A stretch of 7,396 nt of DNA, from assembly GCA_002403895.1 (NCBI GenBank), contig DHIQ01000021.1, forward strand, positions 1 through 7,396, written 5' to 3'. The stretch's first letter is position 1. Each line of letters opens with the position of its first letter. The stretch comes from Candidatus Neomicrothrix sp. UBA4742. Lineage in GTDB: Bacteria; Actinomycetota; Acidimicrobiia; Acidimicrobiales; Acidimicrobilacustridaceae. The notes beneath the pieces were generated by a model, which ran no database searches, was not told the DNA's origin, and worked only from the letters and a program-made list of their open reading frames with translations. The translations under genes were made by a program, and so were the position numbers. Positions 1 to 4,872 of this stretch are shown here, piece after piece.

Positions 1-492
1 GAGATGGCGAAGTACCACTTCCTCGCCGGCGAGGATCTGCGGGCGCTGCCACTCGAGGAGCGCGTCGCTCGCTGTGTCGCCATCAAGGCGGCGGTGGTGG
101 CCGGCGACGAACGCGAGGGCGGACGGCGGGCCACCCTCAACTACGGCCACACCCTCGCTCACGCCCTCGAGATCGCCGGCGACTTCGATCTGCGCCACGG
201 TGAGGCGGTGGCTATCGGCCTCGTCTACGCCGCCGAGCTGGCCCGGGTGCTGGGGCGCATCAATGACGCCCGGGTGGCCGAGCACCGCGCCATCGTGAGC
301 GGCTATGACCTCCCGGTGGATCTGCCGGTCGGGAGCGATCCCGACGAGCTGGTCGCCCTGTTCGGCCGGGACAAGAAGGCCATCGACGGGGTGACGTTCG
401 TGTTGGATGGTCCGGGCGGGGTCGAGACGGTGACCGACGTCGATCGGGTCGCCATCGATGACGCCTTCGCTCGCATGACGAGCCGACCATGA
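1..492 (+). CDS. aroB: 3-dehydroquinate synthase, C-terminal part (5' end outside window)
   Basis: This is the C-terminal 163 residues of the NAD- and zinc-dependent cyclase that turns DAHP into 3-dehydroquinate, the second step of the cytoplasmic shikimate pathway. The reading frame is open from base 1, so the gene starts upstream. The first codon (Glu, in E-M-A-K) sits where the family has its first zinc ligand in the AEVIK motif. The other two ligands are the His of LNYGHT and the His of RHGEAV, 16 residues apart as in known AroB proteins, with the family's HTxxHAxE pattern between them. The tail (GRDKKAIDG..TFVL) also fits AroB. A 19-base gap with a good Shine-Dalgarno leads to aroQ, the next enzyme of the pathway. 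The ATG at base 4 is internal, not a start. Confidence 0.95.
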   Translation, partial: EMAKYHFLAGEDLRALPLEERVARCVAIKAAVVAGDEREGGRRATLNYGHTLAHALEIAGDFDLRHGEAVAIGLVYAAELARVLGRINDARVAEHRAIVSGYDLPVDLPVGSDPDELVALFGRDKKAIDGVTFVLDGPGGVETVTDVDRVAIDDAFARMTSRP

Positions 493-498
493 CGACGC

Positions 499-504
499 AA
501 GGAG
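499..504 (+). promoter_or_regulatory. Shine-Dalgarno of aroQ
   Basis: AAGGAG lies 7 bases before the GTG at 512. It fixes this GTG as the aroQ start, since there is no competing in-frame start with such a site. Confidence 0.8.
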
Positions 505-511
505 TCGAACG

Positions 512-952
512 GTGAGCGATCCGGTGATCCTGCTGCTGAGCGGGCCCAACCTGAACCTGCTGGGAGAGCGCGAGCCGCTCATCTACGGGTCCCAGACCCT
601 CGAGGAGCACGTGGCCACGGCCCGCGCTACCGCTGAGGTGCACGGCTACGCGCTGGAACACCTGCAGTCGAACCACGAGGGGGTGCTGATCGACGCCATC
701 CAGGCGGCGCGCGATCGCTGTGCCGCGATCGTGATCAACGCCGCCGCATTCACCCACTACGCGTGGGGGATCCACGACGCCTTGGCGGCCTTCGAAGGCC
801 CCGTGATCGAGCTGCACCTGTCCAACCCCAACGCCCGCGAGCCATGGCGGCACCTCTCGGTGGTCGCCCCGGTGGCCACCGGCACCATCGCCGGCTTCGG
901 CGGCGACGGCTACGGCCTGGCCATCGGCGCCGCCATCCGTTGCCTCGCATGA
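512..952 (+). CDS. aroQ: Type II 3-dehydroquinate dehydratase
   Basis: AroQ dehydrates 3-dehydroquinate to 3-dehydroshikimate, directly after AroB; the type II enzyme is a small flavodoxin-like dodecamer. The 146-residue product has the usual family length and every signature. GPNLNLLGEREPLIYG carries the catalytic Arg20 and Tyr25. QSNHEG follows, then NAAAFTHYA with substrate-binding Asn76 and His82, Asp89, and IELHLSNPNAREPWR with Glu100, the general-acid His102 and Arg113. These positions sit one residue beyond the M. tuberculosis enzyme as I remember it. It starts at GTG with a strong Shine-Dalgarno. Its stop is part of an ATGA, but the ATG there is probably not the start of the next gene (see the pepQ entry). 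Confidence 0.97.
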   Translation: MSDPVILLLSGPNLNLLGEREPLIYGSQTLEEHVATARATAEVHGYALEHLQSNHEGVLIDAIQAARDRCAAIVINAAAFTHYAWGIHDALAAFEGPVIELHLSNPNAREPWRHLSVVAPVATGTIAGFGGDGYGLAIGAAIRCLA

Positions 953-982
953 CCGCCGCCGGACCATCCTCTCCCCTCTCGG

Positions 983-1032
983 GTTCTGGCGACGATTTGG
1001 TCCCCCCTGGCGCACCAGATAGTCGCCAGAAC
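983..1032. repeat. 50-base imperfect palindrome (19-bp stem) between aroQ and pepQ
   Basis: The outer arms 983-993 and 1022-1032 are an exact 11-base inverted repeat (GTTCTGGCGAC / GTCGCCAGAAC). After one G-A mismatch (994/1021), an inner 7-bp stem continues (995-1001 with 1014-1020, one G-U pair in RNA). This leaves a 12-base loop at 1002-1013 that starts with six C. No T-run follows, so it is not a standard intrinsic terminator. The loop C6 could pair with the G6 at 1042-1047. It may be a dispersed palindromic element, a processing or stability hairpin, or a cis-regulatory structure for pepQ. The sequence alone does not decide. Confidence 0.8.
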
Positions 1033-1047
1033 GGCCAGACCGGGGGG

Positions 1048-2148
1048 ATGGATCTGCCGGCCATGGATGTGGCCGGCCGGGCCCCCCGGTTGCGGGCCGC
1101 ATTCGCCGACGCCGGCATCGAGGCCCTGCTGGTGACGAAGCTCGTCAACCTGCGCTACCTCACCGGGTTCACCGGGTCGGCGGGCCTGCTGCTGGTCCTG
1201 GCCGACGACCTCGTCTTTGTCACCGATGGTCGCTACCGGGACCAGTCGGCCGACCAATTGGCCGCAGCTGGCGTCACCGCCCGCATCGAGATCTCCAACA
1301 CCGACCAGCGCCAGTTCCTGGTCGCCGCCGTCGAGGCCGCCGCACCGGCCCGTCTCGGCCTGGAGGCCGACGACGTGACCTGGGGTCAGCAGCGCTCCTT
1401 CGCCGAGACCTGGTTCCCCCAGGTGGAGCTCATGCCCACCTCCGCTCTGGTGGAGGGTTTGCGCCTCGTCAAGGATGAGGGCGAGGTGGCCCGCATCGCG
1501 GCGGCGGCCGCGGTGGCCGACGCCGCGCTGGCCAACGTCCGCCACCGGCTGGCCGACGGCCTCACCGAGCAGGAGTTCGGCCTGGAGCTGGATACCGAGA
1601 TCCGCCGCCTGGGGGCGACGGGGAACTCGTTCGAGACCATCGTCGGCTCCGGGCCCAACGGGGCCAAACCGCACCATCGCCCGTCCGCCCGTCGCATCGA
1701 AGAGGGTGACCTCGTGGTCCTCGACTTCGGGGCCATGGTCGACGGCTACTGCTCCGATATGACCCGCACGGTGATGGTGGGTGAGCCCAGCCCGACCCAA
1801 CAGCGCATGCTCGACGTCGTCACCGCGGCGCAACAAGCCGGCGTGGCAGCCGTGCAGGCCGGCGTGCCCACCAGCGCGATCGATGCTGCCTGCCGCCAGG
1901 TCATCGAAGAGGCCGGCTGGGGCGACGCGTTCCTGCACGCCACTGGGCATGGTGTTGGCCTCGAGATTCATGAGGCGCCTCGGGTGGCGGCAACCGCCGA
2001 TGCTACGCTCGCCCCCGGCCTCGTCGTCACGGTCGAGCCCGGCGTGTACCTGCCCGACCACGGCGGAGTCCGCGTCGAGGACACGGTCGTCGTCACCAGC
2101 GGTGGCTGTCGAGCGCTGACCCTCACCCCCAAGACCACCGCGGTTTGA
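1048..2148 (+). CDS. pepQ: M24 family Xaa-Pro peptidase (prolidase or aminopeptidase P type)
   Basis: This is a cytoplasmic dinuclear-metal peptidase that cleaves Xaa-Pro bonds in dipeptides or at peptide N-termini. In the 366-residue product, an N-terminal creatinase-type domain (about 1-135, with [13 protein letters not shown]) precedes the pita-bread M24 domain (about 143-363). All five metal ligands are visible: Asp226 (VVLDFG), Asp237 (SDMTRT), His301 ([10 protein letters not shown]), Glu330 (VEPGVY) and Glu344 (RVED). The His pair in KPHHRP fits the active-site His. The start is uncertain. ATG 949 overlaps the aroQ stop, but codons 949-1047 are poor in G/C third positions (11 of 33 end in A or T), so that stretch looks non-coding. 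ATG 1048 and ATG 1063 both give normal N-termini, and neither has a good Shine-Dalgarno. The aroQ-M24 peptidase-efp order is conserved in Bacillus and mycobacteria. Prolidase and aminopeptidase P cannot be separated by eye; the symbol follows mycobacterial usage. Confidence 0.92.
   Translation: MDLPAMDVAGRAPRLRAAFADAGIEALLVTKLVNLRYLTGFTGSAGLLLVLADDLVFVTDGRYRDQSADQLAAAGVTARIEISNTDQRQFLVAAVEAAAPARLGLEADDVTWGQQRSFAETWFPQVELMPTSALVEGLRLVKDEGEVARIAAAAAVADAALANVRHRLADGLTEQEFGLELDTEIRRLGATGNSFETIVGSGPNGAKPHHRPSARRIEEGDLVVLDFGAMVDGYCSDMTRTVMVGEPSPTQQRMLDVVTAAQQAGVAAVQAGVPTSAIDAACRQVIEEAGWGDAFLHATGHGVGLEIHEAPRVAATADATLAPGLVVTVEPGVYLPDHGGVRVEDTVVVTSGGCRALTLTPKTTAV
1056..1077 (+). other. GC hairpin spanning the alternative pepQ start ATG 1063
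   Basis: GCCGGCCA (1056-1063) and TGGCCGGC (1070-1077) form a perfect 8-bp stem with a 6-base loop. It encloses the ATG at 1063 and would hinder initiation there, which is one reason to prefer ATG 1048. It could also simply be a by-product of GC-rich codons. Confidence 0.4.
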
Positions 2149-2154
2149 GCCACG

Positions 2155-2188
2155 CGGCGCCCTGCCGGCGCCGAGCTCGCGGCTCGGC
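2155..2188 (+). other. Two overlapping, mutually exclusive hairpins upstream of efp
   Basis: In the 70-base pepQ-efp spacer, 2155-2161 pairs with 2167-2173 (7 bp, 5-base loop). Separately, 2170-2176 pairs with 2182-2188 (7 bp, 5-base loop). The two share bases 2170-2173, so only one can form at a time. Neither is followed by a T-run. GC-rich spacers produce such structures by chance, so a regulatory role is only a possibility. Confidence 0.4.
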
Positions 2189-2218
2189 CCGCCGCACCTC
2201 CGGAAGCCTGATCCCACC

Positions 2219-2782
2219 ATGACCATGATCAACACCAGCGACTTCAAGAACGGCATGACCTTGTTGCTCGATGACGGGTTGTTCCAGATCGTCGACTTCC
2301 AGCACGTGAAGCCGGGTAAGGGCGGGGCGTTTGTGCGCACCACGCTCAAGAACGCCCGCAACGGTGCGGTGGTGGAACGGACATTCCGGGCGGGCGAGAA
2401 GGTCGACCGGGTCATGATCGACAAGCGCGAGATGCAGTTCCTCTACCGCGAAGGCGACGACTACGTCTTCATGGACAACCAGTCCTACGACCAGATGAAC
2501 GTCGGCCCGGGCGCGCTGGGTGAGGCCTCGAACTACCTGGTGGAGGGTTCGGCCGCCGTGTTGCAGATGTACACCGACGAGATCGTGGGCGTCGACCTAC
2601 CGGCCGCAGTCGAGCTCAACATCACTGAGACCGAGCCCGGGGTACAGGGTGACCGCGTATCGGGTGCCCGCAAACCAGCCACGCTGGAGACCGGCTTGGT
2701 GGTGCAGGTTCCCCTGTTCGTGGAACCGGGTGACCGCATCAAGGTCGATACCCGCTCCGGCGAGTACCTCACCCGGGCGTGA
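2219..2782 (+). CDS. efp: Translation elongation factor P
   Basis: EF-P binds between the P and E sites of ribosomes stalled on polyproline stretches and promotes peptide bond formation. The 187-residue product has the family's normal length and three beta-barrel domains. The N-terminal KOW-like domain holds the tip loop [12 protein letters not shown] with Lys34, the residue that carries the modification in many bacteria. The two OB domains end in the C-terminal signature [24 protein letters not shown] see no modification enzyme gene here. The start is ATG 2219, 12 bases after GGAAG (2202-2206). ATG 2225 would give the more classical [11 protein letters not shown] but lies 18 bases from that site. 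The stop overlaps the nusB start as GTGA. An Xaa-Pro peptidase and EF-P side by side both deal with proline-rich polypeptides, which may explain the conserved neighbourhood. Confidence 0.97.
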   Translation: MTMINTSDFKNGMTLLLDDGLFQIVDFQHVKPGKGGAFVRTTLKNARNGAVVERTFRAGEKVDRVMIDKREMQFLYREGDDYVFMDNQSYDQMNVGPGALGEASNYLVEGSAAVLQMYTDEIVGVDLPAAVELNITETEPGVQGDRVSGARKPATLETGLVVQVPLFVEPGDRIKVDTRSGEYLTRA

Positions 2783-3195
2783 GCGATTCTGCCTACCGGG
2801 GCGGCATCGGTAGCCGACGAGAAGCCCGGGAGCGGGCGCTGGGGTTGCTGTACGAAGCGGAATCCAAGTCCATCACGCCCGCCGAGGCGGTCGCCTCGCT
2901 GCCGCTGGTGCCCGAGCCGTTCACGGTGGAATTGCTCGAGGGCGTGGGGGGGCACCTCGACGAGATCGACGCCACCATCCGGGCCTACGCCCAGGGTTGG
3001 ACCCTGGAGCGCATGCCCAGCCTCGATCGGGCCCTGCTGCGCATCGGCATCTTCGAGCTGACCTATCGGCCCGACGTCCCCACTGGCGCCATCATCTCCG
3101 AGGCGGTGGAGCTGGCCAAGACGTTCAGCACCGACGACTCCGGCAAGTTCATCAATGGCCTCCTGTCCGCCGTCGCCACCGACATCCGCCCCTGA
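2779..3195 (+). CDS. nusB: Transcription antitermination factor NusB
   Basis: NusB pairs with NusE (S10) and binds boxA RNA in rRNA leaders, helping form the antitermination complex. The 138-residue product has the all-helical NusB pattern. An arginine-rich N-terminus (GSRREARERALGLLYEAE) acts in RNA binding. The central RMPSLDRALLRIGIFEL and the C-terminal ISEAVELAKTFSTDDSGKFINGLLSAV match the family. The GTG start at 2779 overlaps the efp stop by four bases (GTGA) and lacks a clear Shine-Dalgarno, so translation is probably coupled to efp. In Streptomyces bldD follows nusB; here the pyr leader follows directly. Confidence 0.95.
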   Translation: MSDSAYRGGIGSRREARERALGLLYEAESKSITPAEAVASLPLVPEPFTVELLEGVGGHLDEIDATIRAYAQGWTLERMPSLDRALLRIGIFELTYRPDVPTGAIISEAVELAKTFSTDDSGKFINGLLSAVATDIRP

Positions 3196-3215
3196 ACTCT
3201 CCGCCTTCGGCGCGA

Positions 3216-3238
3216 GTTGTTCCCGCCCAGCGGGCAAC
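3216..3238 (+). other. Hairpin after nusB without T-run
   Basis: GTTG (3216-3219) pairs with CAAC (3235-3238), and CCCG (3222-3225) pairs with CGGG (3231-3234). The result is an 8-bp stem with a two-base bulge and a five-base loop, 21 bases after the nusB stop. No T-tract follows, so it could be a weak or Rho-assisted end of the upstream unit or an mRNA 3'-end stabiliser. Confidence 0.4.
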
Positions 3239-3265
3239 CTCGACGGTGAGAAGGCGGGATGCTGC

Positions 3266-3271
3266 TAAGGT
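3266..3271 (+). promoter_or_regulatory. Candidate -10 element of the pyr promoter
   Basis: TAAGGT fits the loose actinobacterial -10 pattern TANNNT. It lies just upstream of the PyrR loop, where a pyr promoter is expected, and would place the transcript start near 3277-3280. I see no convincing -35 at 16-18 bases. TCGACG at 3240-3245 resembles TTGACA but is 20 bases away. Confidence 0.35.
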
Positions 3272-3283
3272 CAGGTCCTGACC
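3269..3283. repeat. Perfect inverted repeat GGTCAG-GTC-CTGACC at the pyr promoter
   Basis: A perfect 6-base inverted repeat with a 3-base centre overlaps the candidate -10 and the expected transcription start. It could be a DNA operator or, if transcription starts upstream, a small leader hairpin before the PyrR loop. Confidence 0.5.
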
Positions 3284-3288
3284 GTAAA

Positions 3289-3308
3289 GCGGGTCCAGTG
3301 AGGCTCGC
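3289..3308 (+). promoter_or_regulatory. PyrR-binding RNA loop in the pyr leader
   Basis: Bases 3292-3305 (GGTCCAGTGAGGCT) match the established PyrR recognition consensus ARUCCNGNGAGGYU at 13 of 14 positions. They fold as expected: G3289-C3308, C3290-G3307, G3291-C3306, G-U 3292-3305, G3293-C3304, a bulged U3294, then C3295-G3303 and C3296-G3302 closing the loop AGUGA. PyrR with UMP or UTP binds such loops and lowers expression of the pyr genes. The loop ends only eight bases before the pyrR Shine-Dalgarno, as expected for translational repression like that reported in Mycobacterium smegmatis. An intrinsic terminator also lies downstream, as in Bacillus attenuation. Confidence 0.88.
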
Positions 3309-3315
3309 ACGGACA

Positions 3316-3321
3316 GAAAGG
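3316..3321 (+). promoter_or_regulatory. Shine-Dalgarno of pyrR
   Basis: GAAAGG ends 10 bases before ATG 3332. No comparable site precedes the other in-frame candidate, ATG 3398. It therefore argues for the upstream start, and it lies close enough to the PyrR loop to be blocked by bound PyrR. Confidence 0.6.
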
Positions 3322-3331
3322 CAGCACCGCG

Positions 3332-3898
3332 ATGGCCGAACGCGAACGCCGCATCACGCCCCCGTATGGGGGCGTTTTTCATGCCCGCAGCCGGGTCATG
3401 AGCCCCGACGACATCCAGCGGGCCCTGTGGCGCATGGCCCACGAGGTGATCGAGCGCAACCACGGTCTCGACAACGTGGTGCTCATCGGCCTGCAGACCG
3501 GGGGCGTGCCTCTGGCCGGGCTGCTGGCTGACGACCTCCGCCAGATCGAGGACATCGAGCTGCCGTTGGGCACCCTCGATGTGGCGTTCTACCGCGACGA
3601 CATCGGCCTGCGCCCGGTCCTGCCCGAGGCCGTCACCGACATCCCCTTCGATCTGTCCAACAAGATCGTGGTGCTGGTCGACGATGTGTTGTTCACCGGC
3701 CGAACCATCCGGGCCGCCCTGGACGCCCTCACCGATTTCGGCCGCCCTCGCTCGGTGCAGCTCGCCGTCATGATCGATCGGGGCCACCGAGAGCTGCCTA
3801 TCCGCCCCGACTACGTGGGCAAGAACCTCCCGACCCGTCGCGACGAGGTGGTCAACGTCGGGCCGCTCGGAGTGGAGCTGGGGGAGACGCGCAAGTGA
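3332..3898 (+). CDS. pyrR: Pyrimidine operon regulator PyrR (uracil phosphoribosyltransferase fold)
   Basis: PyrR senses UMP/UTP, binds the leader RNA and shuts down the pyr genes; many members also make UMP from uracil and PRPP. The 188-residue product shows RALWRMAHEVIERN (30-43), LDVAFYRDDIG (82-92), the PRPP loop VVLVDDVLFTGRT (113-125) and DRGHRELPIRPDYVGKNLPT (149-168). The pyrophosphate-loop motif reads TGG (56-58) instead of the TRG of Bacillus; TGG occurs in other PyrR groups. Start: ATG 3332 has a Shine-Dalgarno and gives HARSRVMSPDDI, which aligns with the N-terminal strand of Bacillus, Thermus and mycobacterial PyrR. ATG 3398 lacks a site and would drop that strand. With start 3332 the intrinsic terminator 3356-3379 is inside the coding sequence. 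The stop overlaps pyrB as GTGA. Confidence 0.95.
   Translation: MAERERRITPPYGGVFHARSRVMSPDDIQRALWRMAHEVIERNHGLDNVVLIGLQTGGVPLAGLLADDLRQIEDIELPLGTLDVAFYRDDIGLRPVLPEAVTDIPFDLSNKIVVLVDDVLFTGRTIRAALDALTDFGRPRSVQLAVMIDRGHRELPIRPDYVGKNLPTRRDEVVNVGPLGVELGETRK
3356..3379 (+). terminator. Intrinsic terminator (attenuator) of the pyr leader, within 5' pyrR
   Basis: ACGCCCCC (3356-3363) and GGGGGCGT (3368-3375) form a perfect 8-bp stem with the loop GTAT. The stem's last T and four more (3375-3379) make a five-T run. This is a textbook Rho-independent terminator pointing into pyrR, 48 bases after the PyrR loop. It lies 24 bases past ATG 3332, so a translating ribosome would disrupt it. Start 3398 would instead leave it as a conventional leader attenuator. 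Confidence 0.88.
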
Positions 3899-4872
3899 GA
3901 CACCTGCTCTCTATCGCCGATCTCGGAACCGACGGCATCGAGGAAGTTCTCCGTCTCACCGACAGCTTCGTGGAGGTGAGCGAGCGGGCAATCCCCAAGG
4001 TGCCCGCCCTGCGGGGCAAGACGGTGGTGTCGCTGTTCTACGAGGACTCGACCCGAACCCGGCTCAGCTTCGAGACCGCCGCGCGGCGCCTCGGCGCCGA
4101 CACCATGACGTTCAGTGTGACCACGTCATCGGTGAAGAAGGGCGAGTCGGTGCGCGACACGGTGCAGACCATCGAGGCCATGGGGGTCGACGCCCTGGTG
4201 GTGCGCCACGGCTCGGCCGGCGTGCCCTTCCAGGTGGCCCGGTGGGGAACCTCGGCCGTCATCAACGCCGGCGACGGCTGGCACGAGCACCCGACCCAAG
4301 CCCTGCTCGACTGCTACACGATCCGCGAGCGGCTCGGCTCACTCGAGGGGCGCCATATCGCCATCGTCGGCGACATCAAGCACAGCCGCGTCGCCCGCTC
4401 CAATGTGTTGGCCTTCACCGCGCTGGGCGCCGAGGTCACCCTGGTGGCCCCACCGACCCTGTTGCCGTCCAGCCTCGAAGGCTGGCCGGTGACGGTCAGT
4501 CACGATCTCGACGACACGATCAAGTCCCTCGATGTCGCGTACCTCCTGCGCATGCAACGCGAGCGCATGACCGAGGCACTGGTGCCGACGCTGCGCGAGT
4601 ACACGGCCGGCTACGGCCTCACGGTGGCTCGGGCCGCCCGCCTTCCTGACCGAGCCATCGTCATGCACCCCGGCCCCATGAACCGAGGCGTTGAGATCGC
4701 CCCGGAGGTGGCCGACGCCCCGAATGCGGTCATCCTCGACCAGGTTGCCCACGGTGTGCCGGTGCGTATGGCGGTGCTGTTCCTGCTGTTGGGGTCGGGA
4801 TCGGAAATGTTCGCCGCATCCGACCGGCCGGCCGATCCGGCCGCCGTAGAGGAGGAAGTCGTTCGTGGCTGA
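3895..4872 (+). CDS. pyrB: Aspartate carbamoyltransferase, catalytic chain
   Basis: PyrB joins carbamoyl phosphate and aspartate to give N-carbamoyl-aspartate, the committed step of pyrimidine synthesis. The 325 residues show all hallmark motifs. FYEDSTRTRLSFE (Ser52-Arg56) binds carbamoyl phosphate, SSVKKGES (78-85) is the loop reaching the neighbouring active site, and DGWHEHPTQALLD holds HPTQ (132-135). GDIKHSRVARSN, YLLRMQRER and VMHPGPMNRGVEI complete the aspartate-binding half. The GTG start overlaps the pyrR stop by four bases (GTGA) and has GGGGAG at 3881-3886, eight bases upstream. The last 25 or so residues (RPADPAAVEEE) are a polar, non-conserved tail containing the pyrC Shine-Dalgarno. 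No pyrI regulatory chain is seen, as is usual for PyrR-controlled operons. Confidence 0.98.
   Translation: MRHLLSIADLGTDGIEEVLRLTDSFVEVSERAIPKVPALRGKTVVSLFYEDSTRTRLSFETAARRLGADTMTFSVTTSSVKKGESVRDTVQTIEAMGVDALVVRHGSAGVPFQVARWGTSAVINAGDGWHEHPTQALLDCYTIRERLGSLEGRHIAIVGDIKHSRVARSNVLAFTALGAEVTLVAPPTLLPSSLEGWPVTVSHDLDDTIKSLDVAYLLRMQRERMTEALVPTLREYTAGYGLTVARAARLPDRAIVMHPGPMNRGVEIAPEVADAPNAVILDQVAHGVPVRMAVLFLLLGSGSEMFAASDRPADPAAVEEEVVRG
4850..4855 (+). promoter_or_regulatory. Shine-Dalgarno of pyrC inside pyrB
   Basis: A full-consensus AGGAGG sits 9 bases before GTG 4865. It decides the pyrC start, giving an 8-base overlap with pyrB. Confidence 0.8.

Noticed and set aside
763..948. Long upstream extension of the pepQ frame into aroQ
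   Set aside because: This part lies wholly within aroQ in another frame and yields an Arg/Pro-rich sequence unlike any peptidase; it is only an open shadow frame.
983..1032. Reading the aroQ-pepQ palindrome as an intrinsic terminator or a tRNA-like gene
   Set aside because: No T-run follows either arm. The fold is a single long hairpin without cloverleaf arms or tRNA consensus elements.
260..1102. 280-codon minus-strand frame across aroB and aroQ
   Set aside because: Antisense to two intact enzymes with a repetitive Arg/Pro/Gly composition; no support as a gene.
910..2424. 504-codon open frame on the minus strand opposite pepQ and efp
   Set aside because: It runs antisense to two clearly conserved genes. 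Its product is a low-complexity Gly/Arg/His-rich string with no recognisable domain, typical of antisense frames in GC-rich DNA.
3356..3379. Reading the hairpin as the terminator of nusB
   Set aside because: It lies 160 bases past nusB, downstream of the PyrR loop and inside the pyrR frame, so it fits a pyr attenuator much better.
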